Below are positions 11,301 through 20,216 of a stretch of 26,900 nt of DNA, piece by piece; position 1 is the first letter of the stretch; every line of letters starts with the position of its first letter. The DNA comes from Sphaeroforma arctica JP610 (Eukaryota > Opisthokonta > Ichthyosporea > Ichthyophonida): assembly GCF_001186125.1 (NCBI RefSeq), contig NW_014040224.1:18819-45718 (forward strand), read 5' to 3'. A program made the translations under genes and the position numbers. A model generated the notes under the pieces. It did not search any database. It was not told the DNA's origin and was given only the letters and a program-made list of their open reading frames with translations.

Positions 11301-14300
11301 CGTTTCAACAGCGTCATCCCAATCGTTTTCTTCCACAGCCTATTGCCCAAATAAGGTAGGAAAACCGGATGTCAATTTCAAATACGAATTTGCAATTGGC
11401 ACAGGTAAAAATTATAGTTTCAATTTGTCACTAAACTAAGAGCTCAAGAACACGCGAGACGAGAAAATAAAACTTACTCGTTCACTTTATAAACCTTTCC
11501 CCACACACGACGTCGCCATGGAATTATAGACATCAGACGTACCTTAAGTAAAAACCGCCGAGCGCTGAATGCTTGAAGTAACTCCAATGCAATTGAATCT
11601 GAATTTTCGGCCTGGCATTCGAACATCATTTGCAAAAGACGCATCTGAGGTTCGTAAAGCATCTGTCTCATTTCATGTCGATATCTCGAAGCCTGAGTGT
11701 CAGTAGTAATTTGAAAATGTTAGAACCCTCATTGAAGCTCACGCTCACAATCTTATATCGACCGATGCATATAGCTTATACAAACTAAGCAGCTCAAACT
11801 TTAAAGCAAAACGATATACAACGTAAACAATATGCCCATGAAACACATGCACGCGGGCGCAAAATAACATGCATCCATATGTTGCAAGCCTATGAATGAA
11901 TGAAATTGTGACGTTATGCGACTCACCACTTCTCGAGGCGGGTTGCCATTTCGCACCCACAAATTAGCAGACACCTGACTTCTGAAGGCCAAAGCATTCA
12001 CCAGGTCACGAATAATATCGGAGACTACTGGTGTATTTTGTGTCCGTAGCAGCGGCCACAGCAGCGATACGTTCTTAGTTTTAACTTCGAAAACATCGAT
12101 GAGGGCTACAAACGTTAGAAACACATACGAATATTAGATCGGGGTTAGATTCTGAACAAAACCTAGTTTCATTCTCGAAAAATCAAAATATATTGATAAA
12201 AAAATTACAATCGCGACCGCAGTGGGAGCTGCAGAAATACATGCAGAGTACAATAGTTCATAACTTTCGAAACAAAGGGCACACAATGTCTGAACTATAT
12301 TTACACACAGGCTGAAGTGAATATACCAATAAACCAAAAATAGTCATAGAGTAGTCGGCACGTGACATACCGCTCAAAAGCTGATGCAAGGGTAGATACA
12401 CGGTAAAAATCACTTTGTATGGGGCCGATTTATCACGTCGCTGCAATCGTTTACGCGTCGCTCCGATATGACCCACACACGCGCGGATGGAGTAAACAAG
12501 AGCAGAAGTATTCCTAAAAAAAATGAACACATTAATACGATCACACGTTAGTATATGCTGTAGCTGCCAAATCTACTAATCGATAGCAAATAAACCCAAG
12601 GCGATTCACACAGACTGAGAAGCCACAATTAAAAAACAGTAGATAGATTTTGCCATTGAAAAGCAACCTAATAAATTACGAACATTGGCTTCAAACTATG
12701 ATGTCTAGAGCCTATCGCGCGATTTGATGCATAAAACCGACTACATATACCCGTTCACAAAAAGCACAAGTAGTATTATTATTGCACAAAACCTCCATCT
12801 ATCATAAAATACATACACCAACTCTGAACATACTCGGAAACATATCCAACAAAGCTAGCGATAAGTCTGGCCAGGGCCATCGCGCGGTCGAACGCCAAGC
12901 GAAAGGCCTCGCTTTCATACGCCACGTGTGGCATATCTCTGCTTATTCTTGCTTGGCCGTCAATAGCCTGCGTGAGCAGAAACGGATTTCAAATTTCAGT
13001 AGTAAAAAAAAAGGTTTAACGAGAGCAGACTCACAAGATTCGGTACGGATATAATTATAATCAAACAATTTCAGGTCAAGGGCGCAAGGCATATATATAC
13101 GAATCAGTGGCAGTTGCAATAGGCAGCTTCAATCAATGGCCAAACTTAGCACACCAAATTAGAATGAGTCAGTACATGCATGGCAACGCACACAGACAGT
13201 ATGAACACGAAGGAGCGCTTAGTTACTCCAAAATCAATTGCACAGAGACTTCACACTTCAGTAATAGATGTTTGATATACGGGCAAGATTAGACTTGTAA
13301 GATTTCAAACCTGGAACATGCGAATGATATCCAATATACTGTCGATAAAGAGAATCACGTGCGGAGCAGGAAGGTTGATGGTATCCATCCAGCTCTTCGC
13401 GCTGCTCACTTTACAGCTGCGTTTTGGTCGAGTATTCTTTTTAAAAATCTCTGAAAGGTAGAAATATGACTCATTAGTCATCGATAAAAAACAAGCATAA
13501 AACCTCCAAATAAAGTAGTAGTGATTGAAAGAGTAACATGGTCGAGGAAAATCGAGCAACAACACCGCTAGCGCACGATAATCAAGCACACGACGAGCTT
13601 CATGGTAATTTGACTCCACGAAACACAGTGCATAATCCTCATACACGAACCTTTTTTGTCCCACGGAAGTTTCCCCAGAGAGCGCAGTATATATGACAAG
13701 TCTTCAAGCATGAAATTACCCCTGGACAACGTGTCGACGAGCTTGTCCGTGTCCAGTGTATCCAGCATGGGATTGACATATGGTGCCAGAGTCTCCTATA
13801 TGTCGGATAGTACCAGAAAAAGGCAGACACGAGAGCGACCCAGTGTAAGAATATTTGAGAACACGTTTTCTATGTTTGCGTGTCAATACGCATCGGCTGA
13901 AGTGAGTGTGCATACATCAATGCGTATACGAAATCATTTTACACCCACCCAAACGGACGTTGCACCTAACACAAAAGATATGGGGAAGGAGCCCAACTAA
14001 GGTGAACTCCATTGGATATGAACGATATCACCTCAAGCCATAACGCATGCGCAAACATATCAGAAGTGTCATAAAAACTCACAAGAATAGCAGTGGTGAC
14101 GCGCATAGCTAGACCTTTCTCCCCTTGTACAATTGCAGGACTCGTCAGGAATTGTACAGTCAAGGCGAGGCAGCTATGATCATACTTGAACCGTTTCTGC
14201 ATGAATTGGCTCTGAATCTGCCCATAATTGTTTAGCAGTGCATACGCCAGCACCCTGCAAATTTAAAACGAGATTGGGTCATCAGAATGTCATGTAGTAT

Positions 14301-17300
14301 AACAGCTGATGAAATACGATACTATTTCATTTCATTGCAGCAGATATCAAAAAATTAAAAACACAAACAGAGCTGATGGAATTTGTAAGGTGTATACTCC
14401 GCTTTAACCATGAAACGGGATTGTGCCATGAGCAAGTTGTGAAGTATAGCAGTTGGACAAGTTCAACGATACGCCAGCCTTTTCATTGCAGGTAACAGAA
14501 ATTAAGAACTCAGAGACCGATGAAATTTATCGGAAGTGGAAATTCCACTTCAGCCTCATCTGGCCCCTCTGAAACGTAAAATGACACCCCATACTATCCG
14601 AGTATGAAATAAAGAACGACCCAAAATTACCTCCGTTTGTGTGGTACGATCAGCAAACTAGTGAAGTAGAGACTATTGATAGCTTTACGTAAACCTTTCC
14701 AATATTTGTCCTCATTGACCAAACGAGTTTGGAGATTCGTTTGCAAAGCATCGCACACGTACTCACGCAGCAGAGGGTGTTCTCGGCAAATCTCCGATAA
14801 CCAATCAATTCCTTGCACAATACATTCTTCCTGTGTTTGGTCAAGGAAGTGAAAAATTTGCATTATGCGGATGCCATTTGCCATCACATGCCTTAATTAG
14901 ATCCGATAAAATACTGACACTTGGAAAACGGCGCGCTTAAAACTCTGGAACAAAGTCGCCGAAGTAAATTTCTTTGCATGAGATAGCATAGATGGCGCTT
15001 CATACCTGCACTGCCACGTTCAGCTCCACCACGCGATACTTGATGCCGTCAATTGTACTCTGCATCAATCGCTTCACTACTGAATCGTCAATTTTACCCA
15101 CAAAGACAACTGCACGACCCTCACTGGTGACACGGGTGGCTAGTCTAGTACTCTCGGCTTCCGCGTACCCAAGAGTCATTCTAGAAGAATCAGAGTGAAC
15201 ATCAGACATTAAGAAACCTCCGCGAAACTGTACAGATATCCACCGAAAAGGCTATGGACCCTCTAGAGTTGTAGTCGAACTCAAAAGCTGACTCCTTCTC
15301 GTGATTCCAAAGAATACTGAGTTAGTGAAAATAAAGCGTAAAAAAACTGGGAACCAATTTTCACGAACGTCGATCGTAAATATACTTACTTCATGTGAAG
15401 GGCTATCATGGCTGGGTAGCCATTGCTGACAAATGTTGCGACAACAGCATATCGCTTGGAAGTATTGGTTTTCATCTGTGATTTGTAAAAACAGCAACCA
15501 GTGTTGCACCCTGTTGGAAAAAAAATTGATCAATTGAAAATTGCTTGATACCTATCCAACGGCACATAAGTTGCTGGAACGCGTCTCCAGACTTGAAGAC
15601 ATGTGTATGTTATCGCATGCGGATTCGCCTACAGACCTAAATAAATAAAGGAGTGCAGTTTACTGCCTCCAAGAAAGCGCTCCACATTGGGTATCCCTCT
15701 ATCCGCGCGTCGTGCGACACCAGGGTAGCATTATTGAATAGCGAGCTCTAACACCAGACTGGCATAATGATACAGGGAGAACAAACCAAGACACTTACTC
15801 ACTACCCATACCACGCGCTAACATACCGGCCATGGCATTGTCGATAAAGTGTACCACGTCGTTGATAGTATCTTTCCAGAACTTTTTGACAAAATACGGA
15901 GCCTCTGGCTTCTTAAGAACCTCGGCTGTTCCGATGTGCAGACTACAATGAGTATGGGCGGTCCATGCTTCTTCAATCCCACAACTACATACACCCCCCG
16001 ACGAGGTGACAGTTTCAGACTGATGGAACTTGTGTTCGCTCATTTCAAAGCATGGAGAACACAAGGCGCTTGTGGGCATGCTTTCACACTCCAGACATCG
16101 GTAAATACTTTCTTCAGGACTGACAGTCTTGCCGCACTTCACACTCCCTCTCATCTTTTCGTCGTGAGTCAATCCTTGGATGTGTATTTTGCAGTGCACA
16201 TGGTCACTCCATGCATCCACATCTCCACAATCGCAAGTGCCTTCGGTCATTGTATCTACTTCGAAATTGTGGTCTTTGTGTTCACTCGCTTGAAAGCACG
16301 GCAAACACAAACAGCACGTTTCGTCTATCTCACAGTCTTTACATCTTACTGCGGGCATGCCCGGTGTCAGTTCCTTCCCACACATTGTGGCCACATTTTT
16401 AGTAGGGTTGTTCACACCATCATCATTCGTACTATTCCCCACTGCGTCAACATCGGCCTCCACCGCTACAGACTTCGCCCCATCGGAGTGTACATAAGCG
16501 CTGGCATGCTCATTGCAACTAGGATGAGCGCGCCACGCATCCGGATTGCCGCAATCACAAAGACCCCTGGTGCCCGCGGGCAGCGCTTTGTAATTGTGAT
16601 TTTTGTGCACCGAGTTGTGGAAGCATGTCGCACACATTGCACATGTCTCGTTCACTCCGCAATCTGCGCATGAATAGCACAGCTCAGTCTTGGTAAATTC
16701 TCTTCCGCAGAAGCGCATCGCATTTTCGTCGCCTTCTTCTCCACCAGTTGGTCGCATGCTATAAAATTCAGGCTCAAAGGATATCTTTGATAGCGCTGCG
16801 ACCACTTCCATATGAGCGGGCTCCTTCCCTTTCTTCAAGTTCCCTTTACTGCCACCACTCGCCGGTTGATCTGTCCTTTCTCGTGCTAAGGTATTCCTGG
16901 TCCTACTAGTATTTCTTTTTGTTTCAGAAACAGCGGGGCTATCAACAGCGGGAACCGATTTCCTATCCTGGGCCGCCAACCGCAAAGTAAAAGCGCGAGT
17001 GACTGGTGGCAATATATCTTGGACGCTCGTTAGTACAGTCACAGTTGGCAGCGCGTCCACGATGTTTCTGTACCTGGGTATGTAACGGATTTTGAAGTAC
17101 GTGAGCAAATAAAATATAATTGTACAAATCAGGATGACACGATCGGTATACAGGGACGGCGAGATTGGCATTAGAAAGGACAGGTGAACTTGCATGTTTG
17201 CGAGATGCTAGCTTGAGCAGATGCAATATCCAGGCCAACTAACTTAGGTATATTTTTCTTATAGACTTAATATTATCCAAGCTCTTGTACTTCTACCTAT

Positions 17301-18173
17301 GTGATGGTGTGCATCGATGAAATTGAAGCGGAAAGCATACATAAAGCTCACTATTGCAACGTGCTATCATATTTGTTGAAGCCAAACCACGGAAGCGACA
17401 AAATGTCAGGTACCAGCAACAAAAGTACGCTACAATGCAAACTTGTATAAATCAGTCGTGTTCTGCAAAAACCTACCATAAACAGGATATCTATACGAGC
17501 AGGATTCGCACAAAGGCATATCTGTCGTCTATCACACAAAACGATACGCAATCAAGAGATGGAACCAGACACGCGAAAGGTGCTTAACCCTAAGAGAGAA
17601 AATAAATCCGTGTCCGAATTATAACTAAATTTTGCATACATTTCGGACAGCGTAGTTGCACCTCGTTGTTGCGTGATTTCGGACACCTCTCCTATCATTT
17701 TGAGCACAACGATTGCAAGCAAGACGTGTGCTCGATAGCTACTCTAAAAATAGGTAAAACTAAGTCTGTATGCAGCATATCTCCGATTCTAACCATACTA
17801 ATAGCACTATCAAAAGAAAACAAGTGACATACTCGATGTAGTAGTCTGCTATGAACTTTGTGATCCACGCAGCCAGGGGTTTGTTGTCATACACAGAGTT
17901 CAAACTGGTCGATCTGTTCCACGGTCTCTGAGCCGACCCTATACCCAGCCCTTCCATAAACGCAGACACGGCTGGCGAGTGCTGTGCTATGTTCCCAGGA
18001 ATGGCCATTCCCAACTGTCCCAAGGCTCCCAGGTTAAACCCTATTTGGGCCATCCCTCCCCCCTGCCCAGGAAATGGTAGCAGCCCTGTAGGCATACCCA
18101 TGCCTATGGGGGCAAGTATGTCCATGGCGTCAAACTCATCGTCGTCGTCGAAATCATCGTCAGAGAAGTCCAT
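4579..18173 (-). CDS. UBR1/UBR2-like: UBR1/UBR2-type N-recognin E3 ubiquitin ligase with three UBR boxes (~27 exons)
   Basis: An E3 ligase of the Arg/N-degron pathway, expected to bind destabilising N-termini and ubiquitinate the protein with an E2. Phase-consistent exons: 18173-17833, 17073-15803, 15510-15390, 15316-~15260, 15180-15006, 14830-14631, 14254-14083, 13795-13651, 13450-13311, 12967-12834, 12513-12371, 12105-11927, 11692-11543, 11339-11198, 11083-10911, ~10805-10758, 10290-10147, 9903-9781, 9606-9431, 9201-9057, 8814-8674, 8198-8005, 7855-7741, 7563-7381, 7214-7018, 6737-5683, 5381-4579. The lengths sum to a multiple of three, giving about 2,288 residues against ~1,750 in human UBR1. 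Order: acidic leader (MDFSDDDFDDDDEFD), helix matching the UBR1 N-terminus (PLAAWITKFIADYYIE), three UBR boxes (~235-493), ClpS-like domain (~578-655), helical core, basic helix (SRALKRVRKAEAVKRRAV), RING-H2 (~1410-1530), Ser/Asn-rich insert, C-terminal cap. Weakest joints are exons 3-4 and 15-17. Additional 5' exons are possible (see 18592-18723). Confidence 0.93.
6404..6694 (-). other. Ser/Thr/Asn-rich insert in UBR exon 26
   Basis: About 97 residues with runs such as STSNSTSTSNSALNSTPTSN lie in the largest exon, after the RING and before the region matching GWHLWRSVRAGIMPFL of UBR2. At the DNA level the plus strand shows an imperfect hexamer-like repeat (GAGGTTGAGTTTGAG) between about 6420 and 6545, which suggests growth by slippage. 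The flanks are alignable to UBR1/2 and no splice sites bound the insert. It is probably a disordered loop, possibly phosphorylated, and accounts for part of the extra length of this protein. Confidence 0.85.
7741..8814 (-). other. RING-H2 domain of the UBR ligase (3 exons)
   Basis: Exon 8814-8674 gives the first zinc pair in TCIMCQEDDK, which matches TCILCQEEQE of UBR1/2. Exon 8198-8005 gives GCGHTVHNHCLEGY (UBR2: SCGHIMHAHCWQRY). Exon 7855-7741 gives VGEFLCPMCKRLGNVLIP (UBR2: NGEFLCPLCECLSNTVIP). All eight RING positions are filled, so E2 recruitment is probably intact. An Asn-rich spacer (NVLNNNLNKKPNNF) separates the first pair from the histidine pair, as the family has a variable spacer here. 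Confidence 0.92.
10386..10482. repeat. 27-bp tandem repeat, about 3.6 copies
   Basis: Units of TGTGCATACACTTGTA followed by a T run and AAA repeat head-to-tail at 10386, 10413, 10440 and, partially, 10467. The array lies in the UBR intron between exons 16 and 17. The unit is 27 bp, so one frame stays open and would give a repeated nonapeptide, but the splice model places it in an intron and nothing suggests translation. Confidence 0.95.
15006..15316 (-). other. Degenerate ClpS-like (type-2 N-degron) domain of the UBR ligase
   Basis: Exon 4 (from 15316) reads ILWNHEKESAFEF, matching the ClpS/UBR1 strand LFNDEHHSYDHV. Exon 5 (15180-15006) reads EAESTRLATRVTSEGRAVV, matching the UBR1 segment around AIDKEGRRAV. 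In the family this fold binds bulky hydrophobic N-terminal residues. The conserved ND pair reads NH here, so the pocket may be altered. The donor of exon 4 is unclear: neither GTCCAT after ~15260 nor GTTCGA after ~15281 is a good consensus site. The joint between the two halves should be treated as provisional. Confidence 0.6.
15936..16712 (-). other. Three tandem UBR-box zinc fingers within UBR exon 2
   Basis: Box 1 (16712-16506), box 2 (16385-16182) and box 3 (16139-15936) lie in one exon. Each repeats the UBR1 pattern C-x13-C-x2-C-x8-C-x2-C-x5-H-x2-H, then CxC, then C-x2-H. All zinc ligands known from human UBR1 (C99, C112, C115, C124, C127, H133, H136, C149, C151, C163, H166) are present in all three. 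The acidic residues that grip the basic N-terminal residue in human UBR1 (D118, D150, D153) are N/D/N in box 1 (CGVNETC, CDCGNPDAW), D/D/D in box 2 (CEIDETC, CDCGDVDAW) and M/S/I in box 3 (CESMPTS, CSCGIEEAW). Box 2 is therefore the only canonical arginine-type pocket. Linkers are about 40 residues (box 1 to 2) and 14 residues (box 2 to 3). Confidence 0.93.
17074..17832 (-). other. First large UBR intron
   Basis: This 759-bp intron separates the acidic leader exon from the triple-UBR-box exon. The donor is GA|GTATGT at 17832 and the acceptor CCCAG|G at 17074. The phase match rebuilds the UBR1-like helix IADYYIEYRNIVDALP across the junction, which is the main evidence that the acidic exon belongs to this gene. 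No further exon or RNA gene was found inside it. Confidence 0.8.
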
Positions 18174-18319
18174 TGCAGCAGGCCTTAACGGTATTGATGT
18201 GTTAGGTGTGCCTATCTCCTAACCAGTACTAAAGTATGTATGCACGCGTAAAAGATTCAAAAGTTAAAGCTACATAAGTTAGATATTTTAGCCTTAAAAG
18301 TTTGATATATTCTCGAGTA

Positions 18320-18327
18320 TTTATATA
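18320..18327 (-). promoter_or_regulatory. Possible TATA-like element upstream of the UBR leader exon
   Basis: The minus strand reads TATATAAA about 147 bp upstream of the ATG at 18173. If the gene starts at the further upstream exon (18592-18723), this element would lie in an intron and have no promoter role. The support is motif only, in AT-rich surroundings. Confidence 0.2.
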
Positions 18328-18591
18328 CGTGTGCATATATAGATATGTACATATATTAGACCCAACACTCGCAAGAGTGTGATACATGACATCATCAATT
18401 TTTTTTTGTATTTCATATATGTATCGCGCGCAGCAAACACTATATGCCCCCTAAAGTCTAAACTACTGCTGGAGAGGGAGAAGCCCGGGCTAGGAGGGCA
18501 AGAGGGCACAGTGCACACGATTACAGGGTTTGAGTCAGAGGTGTGAACCATAGAATCTCCAGAAAAGATCGGATTAAGAGAGCCAATACAC

Positions 18592-18723
18592 CTTGTAAGG
18601 ATCGGGGCTAGGTCCTGGCAACAGAAGACAAGGGCGCGCGTAGCAATAGTACGGCCTATTGTGATTGATAGTATCTCTCGCGAAGTCTTGCCACATACTT
18701 AGTCTTTCGTCAGACGCCCGTGC
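18592..18723 (-). CDS. Possible additional 5' exon of the UBR gene
   Basis: On the minus strand an acceptor (TATATTTCAG at 18724) opens 44 in-frame codons ending at AAG|GTGTAT (18592), phase 0. They include ATG at 18696 and the peptide MWQDFARDTINHNRPYYCYA, then RPCLLLPGPSPDPYK. The leader exon of the UBR gene can be extended upstream in frame to an acceptor at 18219 (ACTGGTTAG|GAG), also phase 0, giving EIGTPNTSIPLRPAA before the MDFSDDD start. The phases fit, so the mature protein could begin at 18696, about 50 residues earlier. I see no homology for this peptide. It could instead belong to another short transcript or be chance. Confidence 0.35.
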
Positions 18724-19289
18724 CTGAAATATATCACAACATAAGCTTCTTTATGTGTTATCTATGGGCACCAAAAGACGTTTTGACTTAATTATCGATA
18801 TAAAGCACGAATCATACAACAATAATCGAACAATGCAGACTACTCTGCTTCGCAAATCTTTATTAAACCGGGTATCCTGTTTACCAGTTCTTTCCTTCTC
18901 CCCCTCAGAACATTCACCTCTGATTCAAAAGCACTAAGGTCGATGCCATCCATTTCCAGGAGAAGCTTGGTGAGAGTCTCACCGAGCTCGAGAGTCTTTC
19001 GTCAGACGCCCGTACCTGAAATCTCTCACAACATGAAATCTTCTTTATGTGTGGTTATCTATGGGCACCAAAAGACTTTTTGATTTAATTATCGATATAA
19101 AGCACGAATCATACAACAATAATCGAACAATGCAGACTAATCTGCTTCGCAAATCTTTATTAAACCGAGTATCCTGTTTACCAGTTCTTTCCTTCTCCCC
19201 CTCAGAACATCGTCCTCTAATTCACAAGCACTAAGGTCGATGCCATCCATTTCCAGGAGAAGCTTTGTGAGAGTCTCGCCGAGCTCGAG
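18701..19289. repeat. 292-bp tandem duplication of the BAG gene tail
   Basis: Copy A (18701-18992) and copy B (18993-19289) share nearly their whole length with scattered substitutions and small indels. Copy B holds the live 3' end of the BAG gene. Copy A holds a second version of its last ~48 codons and stop, followed in both copies by the same ~130 bp that ends in an ATTTCAG acceptor-like site. Copy A keeps the reading frame and length but changes at least six residues (for example RILGLIK to RIPGLIK). The duplicated unit spans the border between the BAG and UBR genes. Confidence 0.95.
18702..18992 (-). pseudogene. Duplicated 3' fragment of the BAG co-chaperone gene
   Basis: This is copy A of the tandem duplication. 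It encodes [20 protein letters not shown] followed by a diverged segment and the same ending, with its own stop near 18844, but it lacks the ubiquitin-like domain and the first half of the BAG domain. The stretch that is CELEDDVL in the live gene reads FESEVNVL here. No start codon or promoter is evident, so it is most likely a dead fragment. Use as an alternative 3' exon is conceivable. Confidence 0.7.
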
Positions 19290-19618
19290 CGTTTTATTGG
19301 GAGTAGCTGCTTCTGTACCTACTAGAGGCGCAATTTTGTTCACGTCCGCTTCAAACAGTCGAAGTCGTCGGGCGATATCCATCAGCTTAGCCCACTGAGC
19401 ATCGACCTGAAACGAAACAAATTGTGCTTTTAATAGTAGTTGTATGAACGGGACGCTTTAGATTTTTGTTAAGCAGCACAAGGGTTTCCGGTTGTGATCA
19501 GCTTATTTGAAGGCCCGACGCAAAAGATAATGATACATATATATATATATATATACATACATACATACATACACATACATACACACACACACACACACTA
19601 TATATATATATATATATA

Positions 19619-19653
<35 letters not shown>

Positions 19654-19918
19654 TATATATATAGATAGATATATATATATATGGACATAAATATGTATTG
19701 CTCACCTGGCCCATAACTGTCACCTTTGAGCTGCTATTGATCTTGAAGACGTCCGCGTCGTGGTCTACCTTGACCCCTCCTTTACATATAACTGTCAATT
19801 TATCAACAGGTATCTTGGTTTGCGTTGAAACACTCCGTTTAAGAGCAGTAGCACCCTTCGATGGATCAAAGGTCAGAGGGTAACTCTGCCTACCATGCTT
19901 GACTGTGATTGCAATCAT
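19137..19918 (-). CDS. BAG1-like: BAG-domain co-chaperone with N-terminal ubiquitin-like domain (2 exons)
   Basis: Hsp70 nucleotide-exchange co-chaperone. Exon 1 (19918-19706, 71 codons) encodes a ubiquitin-like fold from [17 protein letters not shown] through [15 protein letters not shown] to VTVMGQ, and ends CAG|GTGAGC. Exon 2 (19406-19137) begins after TTTCAG and encodes a BAG domain: [20 protein letters not shown], then [19 protein letters not shown] and [17 protein letters not shown]. The last two blocks match the family signature LxExLxxxLLxLDxID...RxxRKxLVxxIQ, including the RxxRK residues that contact the Hsp70 ATPase domain. The total is 160 residues, shorter than animal BAG1. The chosen ATG (19918) is the first in frame. 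The frame stays open upstream to an acceptor-like CAG near 19969, so a longer N-terminus is possible. The gene lies upstream of and on the same strand as the UBR ligase. Confidence 0.9.
19530..19682. repeat. Compound TA / CATA / CA microsatellite in the BAG intron
   Basis: Alternating (TA)n, (CATA)n and (CA)n blocks fill about half of the 299-bp intron (19407-19705) of the BAG gene. The long open frames through it are low-complexity artefacts. Confidence 0.97.
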
Positions 19919-20216
19919 CCGTTTCTGCACATCGGACCTTGGCGAATTGGTATTTGGTTCTCTGCTCTGGTGGGATCAATAATTAAATATATGCTATTGA
20001 TTTAAAAATACGCCTCAGAAAAAAAATACAGGCAGAAGGCTACGATTTGGGTTTGGAACTACAAAAATACCAAATGTAGCTTCCTAAAATAAACAAAAAA
20101 AATCAAAAACAATGCGTGTCTTTGTTCTGCTATAAATAAAATTATATCCAGAGAAGTTCAAATATATCTGAACAAAGGAGATATCTCCTGTTTGTAATAC
20201 ATGTTCAAAGACGAGG
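19919..20216. promoter_or_regulatory. Divergent promoter region between the BAG and TAM41 genes
   Basis: The start codons of the two genes point away from each other with only 298 bp between them, so their promoters must share this AT-rich segment. On the TAM41 side, TATAAATA at 20131-20138 lies about 80 bp before the ATG and is a candidate TATA box. Nothing else is recognisable. Confidence 0.5.

Noticed and set aside
15849-16673. 274-codon open frame on the plus strand
   Set aside because: It lies exactly opposite the three UBR boxes. The antisense of Cys/His-rich codons avoids stops, and the minus strand has clear homology.
18321-18551. 76-codon minus-strand frame starting MVHTSDSNPVIV
   Set aside because: It falls between the candidate 5' exon and the leader exon of the UBR gene without usable phase-matched splice sites, so it is better read as intron or 5' flank.
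19503-19688. Ile/Tyr-rich frame in the BAG intron
   Set aside because: It is pure translation of the TA/CA microsatellite.
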